Shown one piece after another: positions 31,879-40,813 of a stretch of 64,000 nt of DNA; the first letter of the stretch is position 1; each line of letters starts with the position of its first letter. The translations under genes and the position numbers were made by a program. Below the pieces are notes generated by a model, which saw only the letters and a list, made by a program, of their open reading frames with translations, searched no databases and was not told the DNA's origin. The DNA lies in assembly GCA_022710725.1 (NCBI GenBank), contig JAKLGK010000003.1:310001-374000 (forward strand). Reading direction: 5' to 3'. The stretch comes from Verrucomicrobiota bacterium. Its GTDB lineage: Bacteria; Verrucomicrobiota; Kiritimatiellia; CAIQIC01; JAGNIJ01.

Positions 31879-32961
31879 ATGAGCCTATTTCGCAAGCCGA
31901 TTCGGCACTGGATTCAGCGTTTGCTGGAAAACACAATCCTCAAGAAGCCGTCGGAGAATATTTACAGAATCCTGGGGGGGCATATCTACTTTCAGACCAT
32001 GGCAACCGCCGTTCGTCTGGATCTGTTCAGCCTGCTCGCCCAGCGCGGGAAAATGACGCTGCCCCAGATCGCGGAGGCCGTGGGGATACAGGAGAAACCG
32101 GCCCGCATTGTGCTGCTCGGGTGCACGGCCCTCGGCCTGCTGCGGAAGCGCGGCGATCGATATCGCAACACCTGGCTTGCGGGCCGCCTGTTGGATCGCG
32201 CCCGGCCCGACAACATCATCCCCGTGGTGCTGTGGCAACACTTCATCAACTACCGGGCCATGGCGCATTTCTACGAGGCCGCTCGAAGCGGGTCCCATAC
32301 CGGCCTTTCCGAATTCCAGGGCCCCGAGACCACGCTCTACGGCCGGCTGACCCATCACCCGGAGCTGGAAAAAATATTCCAGGACGCTATGGAGAGCATC
32401 TCGGTGCAATCCAACCGACTGCTGGCCGAGGCCGTGGATTTCTCCCGGTTCCAGCATATACTGGACGTCGGAGGGGGCAACGGATCGAATATTATTCAAC
32501 TGGCCCGCCGCCATCCTTCGCTGCGCGCCACTGTCTTCGACTCGCACAGCGTGTGCGTACTTGCCCGGGCCCATATCCGGGACGCGGGACTGGCGGACCG
32601 CTTGGACTCGATCGCGGGGGATGCATTCCAGGATGAGTTTCCCGCCGGCGTGGACGGGATTCTCTTTGCGCACTTCATGACCATCTGGTCGGAAGCTAAA
32701 AACAGGGAGTTGCTGCGGAAAGCGCACCGCGCCCTGCCATCCGGCGGAGCAGCGATCATCTTCAACATGATGCAGCACGATGACGGAACCGGCCCCTTAA
32801 GCGCCGCCATGGGCTCTCCCTACTTTCTGACCCTGGCCACCGGCGAGGGCATGCTGTACACGTGTAAGGAATATGCCGGCTGGATGAGGGACGCCGGTTT
32901 CTCCAATGTTTTCGTTCATCGCCTGGTTCGCGATCACGGGGTGATCCTGGGCATCAAATAG
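31879..32961 (+). CDS. SAM-dependent O-methyltransferase (acetylserotonin/caffeate OMT-like)
   Basis: A cytoplasmic small-molecule methyltransferase of 360 residues. The N-terminal winged-helix dimerisation domain (LFSLLAQRGKMTLPQIAEAVGIQEKPARIVLLGCTALGLL-like region, about 45-110) is typical of plant-type and polyketide-tailoring OMTs. The SAM-binding motif is LDVGGGNGSN near residue 195, with an acidic FDSHS after it, then a late ALPSGGAAIIF strand. The substrate is probably a phenol or enol hydroxyl (family knowledge). The divergent ketosynthase and the downstream FadL-like channel and flavin oxidase suggest it acts on a shared hydrophobic product. No clear ribosome site. Confidence 0.83.
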   Translation: MSLFRKPIRHWIQRLLENTILKKPSENIYRILGGHIYFQTMATAVRLDLFSLLAQRGKMTLPQIAEAVGIQEKPARIVLLGCTALGLLRKRGDRYRNTWLAGRLLDRARPDNIIPVVLWQHFINYRAMAHFYEAARSGSHTGLSEFQGPETTLYGRLTHHPELEKIFQDAMESISVQSNRLLAEAVDFSRFQHILDVGGGNGSNIIQLARRHPSLRATVFDSHSVCVLARAHIRDAGLADRLDSIAGDAFQDEFPAGVDGILFAHFMTIWSEAKNRELLRKAHRALPSGGAAIIFNMMQHDDGTGPLSAAMGSPYFLTLATGEGMLYTCKEYAGWMRDAGFSNVFVHRLVRDHGVILGIK

Positions 32962-32964
32962 AGA

Positions 32965-32987
32965 CTGCGCTGTACATATTTGCGCAG
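32965..32987 (+). promoter_or_regulatory. Inverted repeat after the methyltransferase
   Basis: CTGCGC and GCGCAG (6 bp) enclose 11 bases containing TGTACA. No T tract follows. It lies about 115 bases upstream of the sigma54 promoter at 33084, the usual distance for an activator site, but could equally be an end-of-gene hairpin. Confidence 0.25.
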
Positions 32988-33018
32988 ATATGGAGGCCGA
33001 GTATCAACCGCGAGCGGA

Positions 33019-33058
33019 CAGGATTGTTTTCTTGCCCCATCTTGTAGGGGAAATCCTG
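33019..33058 (+). promoter_or_regulatory. Inverted repeat upstream of the sigma54 promoter
   Basis: Outer arms CAGGATT/AATCCTG (7 bp) with inner arms CCCC/GGGG. It ends 26 bases before the -24 element, so it is a candidate binding site for an activator or for IHF-like bending. Confidence 0.35.
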
Positions 33059-33083
33059 CGGCTGTCTTTTCGAAAGGCGCGGC

Positions 33084-33100
33084 TGGCACGTAACTTGCTA
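33084..33100 (+). promoter_or_regulatory. Sigma54 promoter of the FadL-like operon
   Basis: TGGCACG-TAAC-TTGCTA matches the -24/-12 consensus at every defined position, with GG and GC 10 bases apart. Transcription should start near 33110, giving a leader of about 70 bases before the ATG at 33181. An NtrC-type activator is encoded in the same island at 24547-25905. Confidence 0.85.
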
Positions 33101-33180
33101 TCCAACGCACCGTTGCGAGCGCGGGGACAGGCCATCGGCAACGAACCAAGGACAGCATAAGTGACCCGAAAGGAATATGC

Positions 33181-34452
33181 ATGAAAACACTGAAGACGCC
33201 TCTGCTGGGCCGGATCGCCATGCTGATCGTTCTGATCGTAGCCGCCGGGACGCGCCCTTCAGGGGCCAGCGGATTCCGGAATCCGCCGGACGGCGCGTCC
33301 GCCCTCGGACACGTCGGGGGCAAAATGACGCTGACGCGAGACGCCTCGCTACTTTCGCATAATCCGGCGGGATTGACCGAGCTGGGCCGCGCCGAGTTCT
33401 TGGCTTCCTGCACGCTGGCGGATGGCGACGCGGAATTCGATTCCGCCGTGCCGCCGGGCGGCCACGCCGAAACGGAGAACGATCCGCAATGGCTGCCCGC
33501 CGTATACGCGGTCGCGCCCCTGGACTCGGGGCGCCTGATCGCCGGCGTGGGCATCACGTCCCCGTACGGGCAATCGACCGAATGGAGCCAGGGCAGCCTG
33601 TTCCGCTACGCCTCGCCCTACTTCGCGGAGCTGCGGACATTGGACGTTTCGCCAGCGGTAGCCGTGCAGATCACGGACTCTTTCTCCATCGGCCTGGCGG
33701 CCGACATCCTGTTTTCCGATTTCGAGCTGCGCCAGGTATATCCCTGGTCGCAGGCCATGGGGATTCCCCTGCTGCCGGACGGCGAGGCCCGGTTCGATGC
33801 CGACGGCACGGGGCTGGGCGCCCATGCCGGCTTGCAGTGGAAATGCACGCCTCGGCAGGTCCTGGCGCTGGCGTACCATGCGCCGTTCGACATCGATTAC
33901 GAGGGCGACTTCTCGGTCAGCGGCGCTCCCGCGGGGGGGGGCTTGCCGATCTCGTCCAGTCCGTTCGATACGACCGTCCGGTTCCCCTCCGTGGTCGCGG
34001 CGGGTTACGGTTTCCAGGCCAGCGACACCATTCGCCTGGGCGCGGAGGTGGAATGGATCGAGTTCTCGCGGTACGACGAGCTGGTCCTGAACGCGGGCTT
34101 GCTGAACGCGCTGCTGCCGCAGACCGTGATCCCCGAGCAGTGGAAGGACAGTTGGACGGCCGGCCTCGGCGCGGACTGGCAGGTGTCAGAACGCTGGGTC
34201 CTGCGGGCCGGTTATGTGTTCATTGAAAGCCCGATCCCGGACTCCACCCTGGCCCCGAGCCTGCCTGACGGGGATCGCCACGTGTTGAGCCTCGGCGCCG
34301 GATATGTGCGGACCCGCCATCGTCTTGACGCGGCTTTTGCCTACAGCCTTTTCGAGGACCGCCATGTCGACGCCAATCCGAACCCCCTCTTCAACGGCGC
34401 CTACGAGCTTTCGTCGCTGCTGTTCGCATTCTCCTACGGGTATCTTTTCTAA
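33181..34452 (+). CDS. FadL/OmpP1/TodX-family outer-membrane channel
   Basis: Outer-membrane beta-barrel for uptake of hydrophobic molecules such as fatty acids or aromatic hydrocarbons (family role). It has 423 residues. The N-terminal signal segment ends near SGASG, and the FadL-type hatch region follows (ASGFRNPPDGASALGHVGG, SLLSHNPAGLTELG). The rest alternates short amphipathic strands and ends with LLFAFSYGYLF, a C-terminal aromatic barrel signal. AAGGA precedes the ATG. It is first in the sigma54 operon; its TAA overlaps the next frame as TAATG. Confidence 0.85.
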   Translation: MKTLKTPLLGRIAMLIVLIVAAGTRPSGASGFRNPPDGASALGHVGGKMTLTRDASLLSHNPAGLTELGRAEFLASCTLADGDAEFDSAVPPGGHAETENDPQWLPAVYAVAPLDSGRLIAGVGITSPYGQSTEWSQGSLFRYASPYFAELRTLDVSPAVAVQITDSFSIGLAADILFSDFELRQVYPWSQAMGIPLLPDGEARFDADGTGLGAHAGLQWKCTPRQVLALAYHAPFDIDYEGDFSVSGAPAGGGLPISSSPFDTTVRFPSVVAAGYGFQASDTIRLGAEVEWIEFSRYDELVLNAGLLNALLPQTVIPEQWKDSWTAGLGADWQVSERWVLRAGYVFIESPIPDSTLAPSLPDGDRHVLSLGAGYVRTRHRLDAAFAYSLFEDRHVDANPNPLFNGAYELSSLLFAFSYGYLF

Positions 34453-34466
34453 TGGAGGCGCTTCAC

Positions 34467-35606
34467 ATGCAGGGGTCGGATTCGGCGGTGCTGGTTGTGG
34501 ACGATGAAAACGGCCCTCGGGAGAGCCTGCGCATCCTGTTGAAGAACGAGTTCCGGGTGCTGTGCGCCGACAGCGTGGATACCGCAACCACCTTGCTGGC
34601 GCAGGAGAGGCCTTCGGCTATCATCCTCGACATCCGCATGCCGGGGAAAAACGGCATCGACGGCTTGCGCGAAATGCGCGGGCTGGACCAGGACGTCTCG
34701 ATCATCCTGCTGACCGGCTACAGCACGCTGGAGACAGCCCAGGAGGCGGTCCGGCTGGGGGCCAACGACTACATCAAGAAACCGTTCGACGCGTCCGAGA
34801 TGCTGGACGTGGTCCGGCACGGTGTCCTGCGGACGGAACTGGAACGCCGGCGCCGAAAGGCCGAGGAGCAGCTGAACCGGCTGAATCGGAACCTCCAGGA
34901 GCGCATCATCCAGAGCGATCCGCTGGTCTCCATGGGCAGCCGGGCCGCTGAACTCGCGCACGACATCCGCAATCCCCTGACACTGGTGCTGGGCTACGTG
35001 GAACTTCTCTCCGTGCAACTGCGCGAAGCGGGCACCATCCTCGGCGACAAGTGGCCCGCCACCCGCTCCTACCTGGAGATGATCGAGACCAGCGTGCTTC
35101 GCTGCAAGGAAATGGCCGACACCTGGACGTCCGAGGGCCGACACAGCCGCATGAGCCGTGGCCCGGTGGATATCCTGGCGCTGGTGATGGACCTGGCTTC
35201 CACGATGACCGCGTGGGCCCAGATACACGGGGCCGAGATCCGTGTTCGGAGCGACGCTCACGATCTCCGCGTGAACGCCCTGCGACTTCAGTTGTTGCGT
35301 GCCGTGCAGAATCTCATGGTGAACGCCGTCGACGCCGTACGCGGGAAAAAGGGCGGGCTGGTGGAAGTCCGGGTGCGGAGGGAGAAAGACAACGCGATCA
35401 TCGAAGTGGCCGACAACGGGCCGGGGATAACGGCGAAGACGCAACAGAACGCATTGGCCGCGCCCACTTCCGAACCGTGCGGTCTGCCGGGCATGGGCTT
35501 GCGTATCGTGCGGCAGATCGTGGAGGAGCACGGTGGCCGGCTGATGCTTGCCAGCCAGCCCGGGGAAGGCGCGATAGCCACCCTGCAGCTTCCGCTGCTC
35601 TCATAA
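34467..35606 (+). CDS. Receiver-histidine kinase (REC-HisKA-HATPase)
   Basis: A 379-residue soluble protein with reversed order: receiver first, kinase second, no sensor and no DNA-binding domain. The receiver has ILDIRMPGKNG as phospho-acceptor motif. A coiled linker leads to AELAHDIRNPLTLVLGYVELL (HisKA) and an ATPase domain (NLMVNAVDAV, VADNGPGIT, GLPGMGLRIVRQI). Such proteins often relay phosphate from another kinase. The start at 34467 (MQGSDSAV) has GGAGG 8 bases upstream; an ATG at 34452 overlapping the FadL stop is the alternative. Sigma54 operon member. Confidence 0.82.
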   Translation: MQGSDSAVLVVDDENGPRESLRILLKNEFRVLCADSVDTATTLLAQERPSAIILDIRMPGKNGIDGLREMRGLDQDVSIILLTGYSTLETAQEAVRLGANDYIKKPFDASEMLDVVRHGVLRTELERRRRKAEEQLNRLNRNLQERIIQSDPLVSMGSRAAELAHDIRNPLTLVLGYVELLSVQLREAGTILGDKWPATRSYLEMIETSVLRCKEMADTWTSEGRHSRMSRGPVDILALVMDLASTMTAWAQIHGAEIRVRSDAHDLRVNALRLQLLRAVQNLMVNAVDAVRGKKGGLVEVRVRREKDNAIIEVADNGPGITAKTQQNALAAPTSEPCGLPGMGLRIVRQIVEEHGGRLMLASQPGEGAIATLQLPLLS

Positions 35607-35662
35607 CCGCGCGGCGGAGATCCGCTGGACAACCGGCAGCGGATTCCCCATGCTGGGACCAC

Positions 35663-37276
35663 ATGATCATGGATGACTTTTCGGCGGCCCTGCACGAATG
35701 GCGCGAAATCCTGGGGGCCGAACAGGTTCTCGACACCCCGGCCGATCGAGCGGCGTACGAGGCCAGCGTCAGCGGGTTCCGGCGCTTCATCCCGGCGATT
35801 CTCCGCCCCATGGACACTGCCGGCGTGCAGCGCATTGTCGCCGTCGCCAATGCGCGCCGGATCCCTTTGTATCCCGTCAGCCGGGGATGCAACTGGGGCC
35901 TCGGCTCCCGGCTGCCGGCGCGGGACGGCGCCGTGATTGTAGACCTGGCGCGGATGAACCGCATCCGCGAGGTCAACGAGCGCTTTCACTATGCCGTCGT
36001 TGAACCGGGCGTAACCCAGCGGCAGCTGTACGATCATCTTCGTGAGCGCGGCCTTCCCCTGCAGCTCAACGTCACCGGCTCCGCGGCCGACACCAGCCTC
36101 ATCGGCAACGCCCTGGAACGCGGCATCGGCTACTTCTCCAGCAAGGCGGACAGCCTCGCCGCTCTGGAGATAGTGCTGGGCAACGGCACGCTCCTGCGCA
36201 CCGGTTTCGGCCATCTCACCGCGGCGAAGACCCCCCATCTGTATCGCCACGGGATCGGTCCCGCCCTGGACGGCTTGTTTTTCCAGTCCAATTACGGGAT
36301 CGTCACGGGCGCCACTGTGGATCTCCGGCCGGAACCGGAGGCCGGGATGGTCCTTATTGCGCGGCTCGGTGAGGAGGAGCGGTTGCCGGCCTTTGTCGAG
36401 GCGCTGGTTGATCTCCGCCGCGACGGGATGTTCTCCACCGTGGCGCACATCGGTAACCGGCACCGAACCCGCATCGCCATGGCGCCGCTGGTCCACCGCG
36501 AATTGTCGGGTTGGATGCGTGGCGAGGACAGCGAATTGAGAACGCGGGCGGAACAGCTTCTCGAGGAGCAGGGCTTCGGACCGTGGAGCGCCGTCGTCGG
36601 CATCCCCGGGCTGCCGGGGCAGTTGTGCGAGGCGCGCCGCCGAATCCGCCGCCGCTTGCGCGGGCTGGCTCGCCTTCTGTTCCTGACCGACCGGCTGGTG
36701 GCCTGGGCGGACCGGCTTTCCTACCGCCTGCGGTGGATCCCCTGGGTGCGACAGCAGCGGGCCCTGCTGAAGGCGGCGGAGCCGCTATACGGCCTCGCGC
36801 GTGGAATCCCGACCGATGCCCCGATGTTGAGCGTGGCCTGGCCCCTGGGAAAACGCGCGGCTTCCGAGAGAGACAATCCCGATGCCGGGGATTGCGGCCT
36901 GCTCTACTGTGTTCCATTCCTGCCGGCGGATGGCGGGCTGGTGCGCGAGGCCATGAACCTTGCCGAGGGTGTATTTAGTAAGCACGCGTTCACCCCGTTT
37001 ATCACCCTGAACCTCGTGGACGACCGTGCCGTAGAATGCGTAATCAATCTTGCTTTCGACCGGACTTCCACCGAGCGGACCGCTGCAGCGCACGCCTGCA
37101 ACGACGAGTTGACCGCCGAGTTCATCCGCCGGGGCTTTCCACCCTACCGGGTGGGCAGTCAGTCCATGGACCTGATCCTCGACGAAGCGGATCCGTTCTG
37201 GCAGACCGCGCGCGACCTGAAGTGCGCGCTCGATCCGAACGGTATCATCGCGCCGGGCCGGTACAACCTGCGCTGA
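35663..37276 (+). CDS. FAD-linked oxidase of the vanillyl-alcohol oxidase / 4-cresol dehydrogenase type
   Basis: A 537-residue flavoprotein. The N-terminal PCMH-type FAD-binding domain runs about 25-230 (VANARRIPLYPVSRGCNWGLGSRLP, VVEPGVTQRQLYDHL, LIGNALERGIGYF, GHLTAAKTPHLYRHGIGPALDGLFFQSNYGIVTGATV). A VAO-type cap and substrate domain ends in ALDPNGIIAPGRY. Relatives oxidise para-substituted phenols, which agrees with an aromatic product of the nearby ketosynthase and methyltransferase (inference). An Arg-rich insert near 330-380 is not usual for the family. The ATG at 35663 has GGGA upstream; nearer in-frame ATGs exist at 35669. Last gene of the sigma54 operon; converges with glgA. Confidence 0.8.
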   Translation: MIMDDFSAALHEWREILGAEQVLDTPADRAAYEASVSGFRRFIPAILRPMDTAGVQRIVAVANARRIPLYPVSRGCNWGLGSRLPARDGAVIVDLARMNRIREVNERFHYAVVEPGVTQRQLYDHLRERGLPLQLNVTGSAADTSLIGNALERGIGYFSSKADSLAALEIVLGNGTLLRTGFGHLTAAKTPHLYRHGIGPALDGLFFQSNYGIVTGATVDLRPEPEAGMVLIARLGEEERLPAFVEALVDLRRDGMFSTVAHIGNRHRTRIAMAPLVHRELSGWMRGEDSELRTRAEQLLEEQGFGPWSAVVGIPGLPGQLCEARRRIRRRLRGLARLLFLTDRLVAWADRLSYRLRWIPWVRQQRALLKAAEPLYGLARGIPTDAPMLSVAWPLGKRAASERDNPDAGDCGLLYCVPFLPADGGLVREAMNLAEGVFSKHAFTPFITLNLVDDRAVECVINLAFDRTSTERTAAAHACNDELTAEFIRRGFPPYRVGSQSMDLILDEADPFWQTARDLKCALDPNGIIAPGRYNLR

Positions 37277-37279
37277 CGG

Positions 37280-38815
37280 TCAGCCGCGCCGCCGGGCGGC
37301 GACGGCGTGCTCGTAGACCCGGACGTACTCGGCGGCCGAGGTTTCCCAGGAAAAGTTCTGCTGCATCGCGTTCCGCCGGAGCTTCGCGATGTGGTGCGGG
37401 CGGTCGAACCAGGTCGAGACGGCCCAGCCGACCGTATCGCAGACGGCCGCCGCGGCGGGCTCCCAGAACTTAAAGCCGGTGCCCAAGCCGGTTTTCTCGT
37501 TGTAGTTTTCCACGGTGTCGTCCAGGCCACCGGTCGCGCGCACGACCGGGAGCGTGCCGTACTTCATCGAGTACATCTGGTTGAGCCCGCACGGCTCGTA
37601 CAGGGAGGGCATGAGGAAGAAATCGGAGCCGGCCTCGATCCAGTGGCTCAACTCGTTGGAGAACCCGATGTGGCAGGCGACGCGGCCGGGCCAGGCGGCG
37701 GCCAGGCCGCGGAAGACGTTCTCCATCCAGGGATCGCCGGTGCCCAGGACCACGACCTGGAAGAGCATCTGCCGGAGGGCGTCGGGAAGGCATTCCGCGA
37801 GAAGCCCGAAGCCCTTCTGGGGGGCGAACCGGGACACGATGCCGAAGAGCGGCCAGTCCGGGCGCTCCGCCAGGCCCATTCGTTTCTGCAGGTCGGCCTT
37901 GCACGCGGCCTTGCCGGACAGGTCCTTCAGGGAATAATGGGCCGGGATGAAGGGGTCCGTCTCCGGGTTCCAGTGGTCGTAGTCCGTTCCGTTGAGGATC
38001 CCGGTCAGGTCGGCGCGACGCGCGTCCAGGTGCGGCGCGAGGCCCATGCCGCCGATGGGCTCCAGGATCTCCCGCGCGTGGGCCGGGGACACCGTGGTCA
38101 GCGCGTCGGCGAAGGCGACGCCCGCCTTGAGCAGGTTGACATTGCCGTGGTCCTCGAACCGTTCCGGAACAAAATGCTCCCAGCCGACGCCGATGTACGG
38201 GAACACGCTGGCATGGTACACGCCCTGGTACCCGATGTTGTGGATCGTCAGCACCGAGGCCGTGGCGGACAGCGGCGACAGGATGCGGTCCCAGGTCTTC
38301 AGGAACACGGGCGCCAGCGCCGCGGGCCAGTCGTGGGCGTGCATCACGTCCGGGATGAACCCGGTGTCCTTGCAGATCTGCGTCGCCGCCTTCGAGAGGA
38401 GCGCGAAGCGGAAGGCGTTGTCGCCGTACTCCCCGCCCGCCTCGTCGTACAGGCCCGGCCGCCCGAAGTAGCGGTCGCAATCCACGAACCAGACCGGGAC
38501 CTCCCCGTCGAGCCGGCCGCCGTGCAGGCCGATCCACTGCTCCTCCCCGTTGCCCATGTGGACGCACACGGGCTGGAGAAACCCGATGCCGTACCGCGCC
38601 CGGTCGATCGCGGCGTACAGGGGCATCACGATGCGGGCGTCGTGGCCCATCTGCCGGAGCGTCTTGGGCAGCGCCGCGACCACGTCGGCCAGGCCGCCGG
38701 CCTTGGCATAGGGGGCGCATTCCGACGCGACGAACAGGATCTTCAGGCCCGGTCCGGGTGCGGGCGGCGACGGCCGGCGGGCGGGCTTCCTGGTCCGGGC
38801 TTTCGGCATGGCCAT
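37280..38815 (-). CDS. glgA: Glycogen synthase (ADP-glucose type)
   Basis: Builds alpha-1,4-glucan from ADP-glucose in the cytoplasm. It is a 511-residue GT5 enzyme. After a basic Ala/Pro-rich lead it shows ECAPYAKAGGLADVVAALPKTL, where KxGGL binds ADP-glucose. Further blocks are HAHDWPAALAP, LTIHNIGYQGVYH, GILNGTDYDHWNP and the C-terminal GT-B motif FLMPSLYEPCGLNQMYSMKYGTLPVVRATGGLDDTV. The start codon lies 2 bases beyond the SagB-like stop codon. No other glycogen genes are seen in the window. Confidence 0.94.
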   Translation of the reverse strand: MAMPKARTRKPARRPSPPAPGPGLKILFVASECAPYAKAGGLADVVAALPKTLRQMGHDARIVMPLYAAIDRARYGIGFLQPVCVHMGNGEEQWIGLHGGRLDGEVPVWFVDCDRYFGRPGLYDEAGGEYGDNAFRFALLSKAATQICKDTGFIPDVMHAHDWPAALAPVFLKTWDRILSPLSATASVLTIHNIGYQGVYHASVFPYIGVGWEHFVPERFEDHGNVNLLKAGVAFADALTTVSPAHAREILEPIGGMGLAPHLDARRADLTGILNGTDYDHWNPETDPFIPAHYSLKDLSGKAACKADLQKRMGLAERPDWPLFGIVSRFAPQKGFGLLAECLPDALRQMLFQVVVLGTGDPWMENVFRGLAAAWPGRVACHIGFSNELSHWIEAGSDFFLMPSLYEPCGLNQMYSMKYGTLPVVRATGGLDDTVENYNEKTGLGTGFKFWEPAAAAVCDTVGWAVSTWFDRPHHIAKLRRNAMQQNFSWETSAAEYVRVYEHAVAARRRG

Positions 38816-38817
38816 GG

Positions 38818-39525
38818 CTATTTCCGGCCCACGGGCATCAGGTAGAACGGGTCCTCGCCCTTGGGCAGGCCCAGCGCCTTGCGCATGTCCGCGTCCGAGA
38901 ACGCGGCCACGACGACGGCGCCCAGCCCAAGGGCCACGGCCTCGAGCGAAGCATTCTGGCCCGCGTGCCCGACTTCCATGTAGATATAGCGGTTCCCCCG
39001 CTCCCCGTATCGCCGGGTGGTCCGTTCGGGCACGGCGCTGAACGCCAGGATCGCGGCAGCCTGGGCCATCCATTGCTGGCCAAGGGAGGCGGCGGCCAGG
39101 TCGGCCCGCCGGTCGCCCTCCGCCGTCCGGACCAGCGAGTGTTTCGTCGCATCGTACTTGTAAATGCCGGCCTTCAGGTCGTCCACGCGGCCCGCGACCA
39201 GGTAGAGTTCGAGCGGGTAGAGCGCGCCCGCCGACGGCGCCGTGCGGAACCCGCCGAGGCTCGTGACGCCCTGGGCCGCCCAGAGCAGCCGGCCGGCCTC
39301 CGCCAGGGAGATGGGCTCGTCCTTGAATTCACGCGTCGAGCGGCGGAACTGCAGGGCATGGTTCAGTTCGCAATGGCGCTCGGCCACCGGCGAGGGCAGC
39401 GTGATCACGGATTCCGTCTTGCCTGTCATTGAAGTTTCTCCTGGAAGCGGGTCCGTCACGGCGCGCGCCGACATCCCGCCCGCCAGCAGCGCGAGGCCCG
39501 CCCTCCGAATCGCTCCCATTCCCAT
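38818..39525 (-). CDS. SagB-type nitroreductase/dehydrogenase
   Basis: A 235-residue FMN protein of the SagB/ThcOx group with an N-terminal export-like segment (MGMGAIRRAGLALLAGG). The family signature is RRSTREFKDEPISLAEAGRLLWAAQG and TAPSAGALYPLELYLVAG. The C-terminal GHAGQNASLEAVALGLGAVVVAAF and KGEDPFYLMPVG are also typical. In peptide-toxin clusters this family oxidises azolines, but no precursor or cyclase gene is present here. AAGGA precedes the ATG. glgA starts 2 bases after its stop, so the two are co-translated. Confidence 0.83.
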   Translation of the reverse strand: MGMGAIRRAGLALLAGGMSARAVTDPLPGETSMTGKTESVITLPSPVAERHCELNHALQFRRSTREFKDEPISLAEAGRLLWAAQGVTSLGGFRTAPSAGALYPLELYLVAGRVDDLKAGIYKYDATKHSLVRTAEGDRRADLAAASLGQQWMAQAAAILAFSAVPERTTRRYGERGNRYIYMEVGHAGQNASLEAVALGLGAVVVAAFSDADMRKALGLPKGEDPFYLMPVGRK

Positions 39526-39736
39526 ATCCTTCTCCCGGGGCCCCGCCGGCCGGAAGAGGCGCCACCCGGCTCCACCTCCGCGCGCCAGCCTAGAAAAGCC
39601 CGCCCTGCTTGACCAGCCTCTTTTTTCATGCCGACCGGCCGCCCCGCCGATCCGCGCTTGCGCGCCGACCGCGGCGCGCCGCACACGGGCCCGGCTCCCA
39701 ACTGCCTGCTGGCAAGAAAGACATTATTGTCATTGA

Positions 39737-39756
39737 ATTACACTTCTGCATGTAAT
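39737..39756 (+). promoter_or_regulatory. Inverted repeat ATTACA-N8-TGTAAT
   Basis: Perfect 6-bp arms with an 8-base spacer, 97 bases upstream of the -24 element at 39854. Position and symmetry suit a site for a dimeric sigma54 activator. Confidence 0.4.
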
Positions 39757-39852
39757 AAAGGCGTTTCAAACATATCGGTACATTTCCGCCATCTACGCAT
39801 CTTATTATAAATTAATTGGTTATGTAATGTGCCAAGCCGCATGCCGTCCCCG

Positions 39853-39868
39853 TGGCACGAAGAGTGCA
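39853..39868 (+). promoter_or_regulatory. Sigma54 promoter of the porin-like gene
   Basis: TGGCACG-AAGA-GTGCA has all defined bases except one T of the -12 element. GG and GC are 10 bases apart, as required. Confidence 0.72.
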
Positions 39869-40010
39869 TGGGGTTGGTGTCGAACCGACAGGCGGCGCGT
39901 CCGGGATGGATTTCTTTGACATGCCGCGGCCGGACGGGAAAAATGCAGCGAAACCGCCGCTGTCTCCGCCAACCCGGCGGGGTCGGCGGCCAACAGGAGA
40001 ACGATACATC

Positions 40011-40793
40011 ATGAAGAGAAACGGACTGCAAAAGTGGATGCTGATGGCGGGCTTGGTCATGACCGCCGCGGCCGGGGCCTGGGGCGCGGAAGCCAGCCTG
40101 GACCTCTCGCTTAATTCGCACTACATCTGGCGCGGCCAGGTCCTGAACGACGAACCCGTCTTCCAGCCCTCGCTGACCGTCAGCGGGCCGTGCGGGTTGT
40201 CCTTCAACACATGGGCGAACATGGACGTGACGGATAACCTGGACAACCAGGGCGAGTTCAACGAGGTGGACCTGACCGTGTCGTACAGCCACAACCTGTG
40301 CGAGAAGGTCAGCCTCGAGGTCGGCATCGTGGATTACGTGCTGAAGACCGCGGAGAACACCGGCGAGCTGTACCTGGTCGCCGGCGCCGACGTCCTGCTG
40401 TCGCCGACCGTCAGGCTGTATTACGACTTCGACGAGGTCCAGGACTTCTACGCGCAACTGGCCGTCGGCCACAGCATGGCCTTCCTGGAGGAGAAGCTCT
40501 CCCTGGACCTGGGGGCCTCCCTGGGCTTCGGCGGCTCGGACTACAACGAGTATTACTTCACCTTCACCCCCGCCGAGGGCGAGGAGGGCGAGGCCATCGT
40601 CAACGACAGCGCCGCGTTGAACGACCTGAACCTGTCCGCGGGCCTGACCTACGCGTTCTCGGAGACGCTCTCCCTGGCCGGCAACGTGCAGTACGTGGCG
40701 CTGCTGGATAGCGACATCGAGGACGCCGCGGAAGCCGTCTACGGCGAGAAGGACGCCGTGTACGGCGGCGTGACCTTGAGCCGCTCGTTCTGA
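40011..40793 (+). CDS. TorF-like putative outer-membrane porin
   Basis: A 260-residue exported barrel-like protein. MKRNGLQKWMLMAGLVMTAAAGAWGAEA is a signal peptide, and AGGAGA is the ribosome site. The mature protein begins SLDLSLNSHYIWRGQVLNDEP, close to the TorF/'MipA-like' porin start. It continues with alternating polar strands, ending in VYGGVTLSRSF with a terminal Phe typical of outer-membrane insertion. Single-gene transcription from a sigma54 promoter is likely. The gene ends before a type B repeat. Confidence 0.75.
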   Translation: MKRNGLQKWMLMAGLVMTAAAGAWGAEASLDLSLNSHYIWRGQVLNDEPVFQPSLTVSGPCGLSFNTWANMDVTDNLDNQGEFNEVDLTVSYSHNLCEKVSLEVGIVDYVLKTAENTGELYLVAGADVLLSPTVRLYYDFDEVQDFYAQLAVGHSMAFLEEKLSLDLGASLGFGGSDYNEYYFTFTPAEGEEGEAIVNDSAALNDLNLSAGLTYAFSETLSLAGNVQYVALLDSDIEDAAEAVYGEKDAVYGGVTLSRSF

Positions 40794-40813
40794 CGCCCAT
40801 TCGCAAGGGAGGC

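Larger units (their letters stand above)
39526..40010. other. Gene-free upstream region, AT-rich in part
   Basis: 485 bases without a credible gene. Bases 39526-39710 are GC-rich and hold nothing I recognise. Bases 39714-39840 turn AT-rich and contain the inverted repeat at 39737-39756. A sigma54 promoter follows at 39853-39868, then a leader of about 130 bases to the porin-like gene. Confidence 0.5.
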
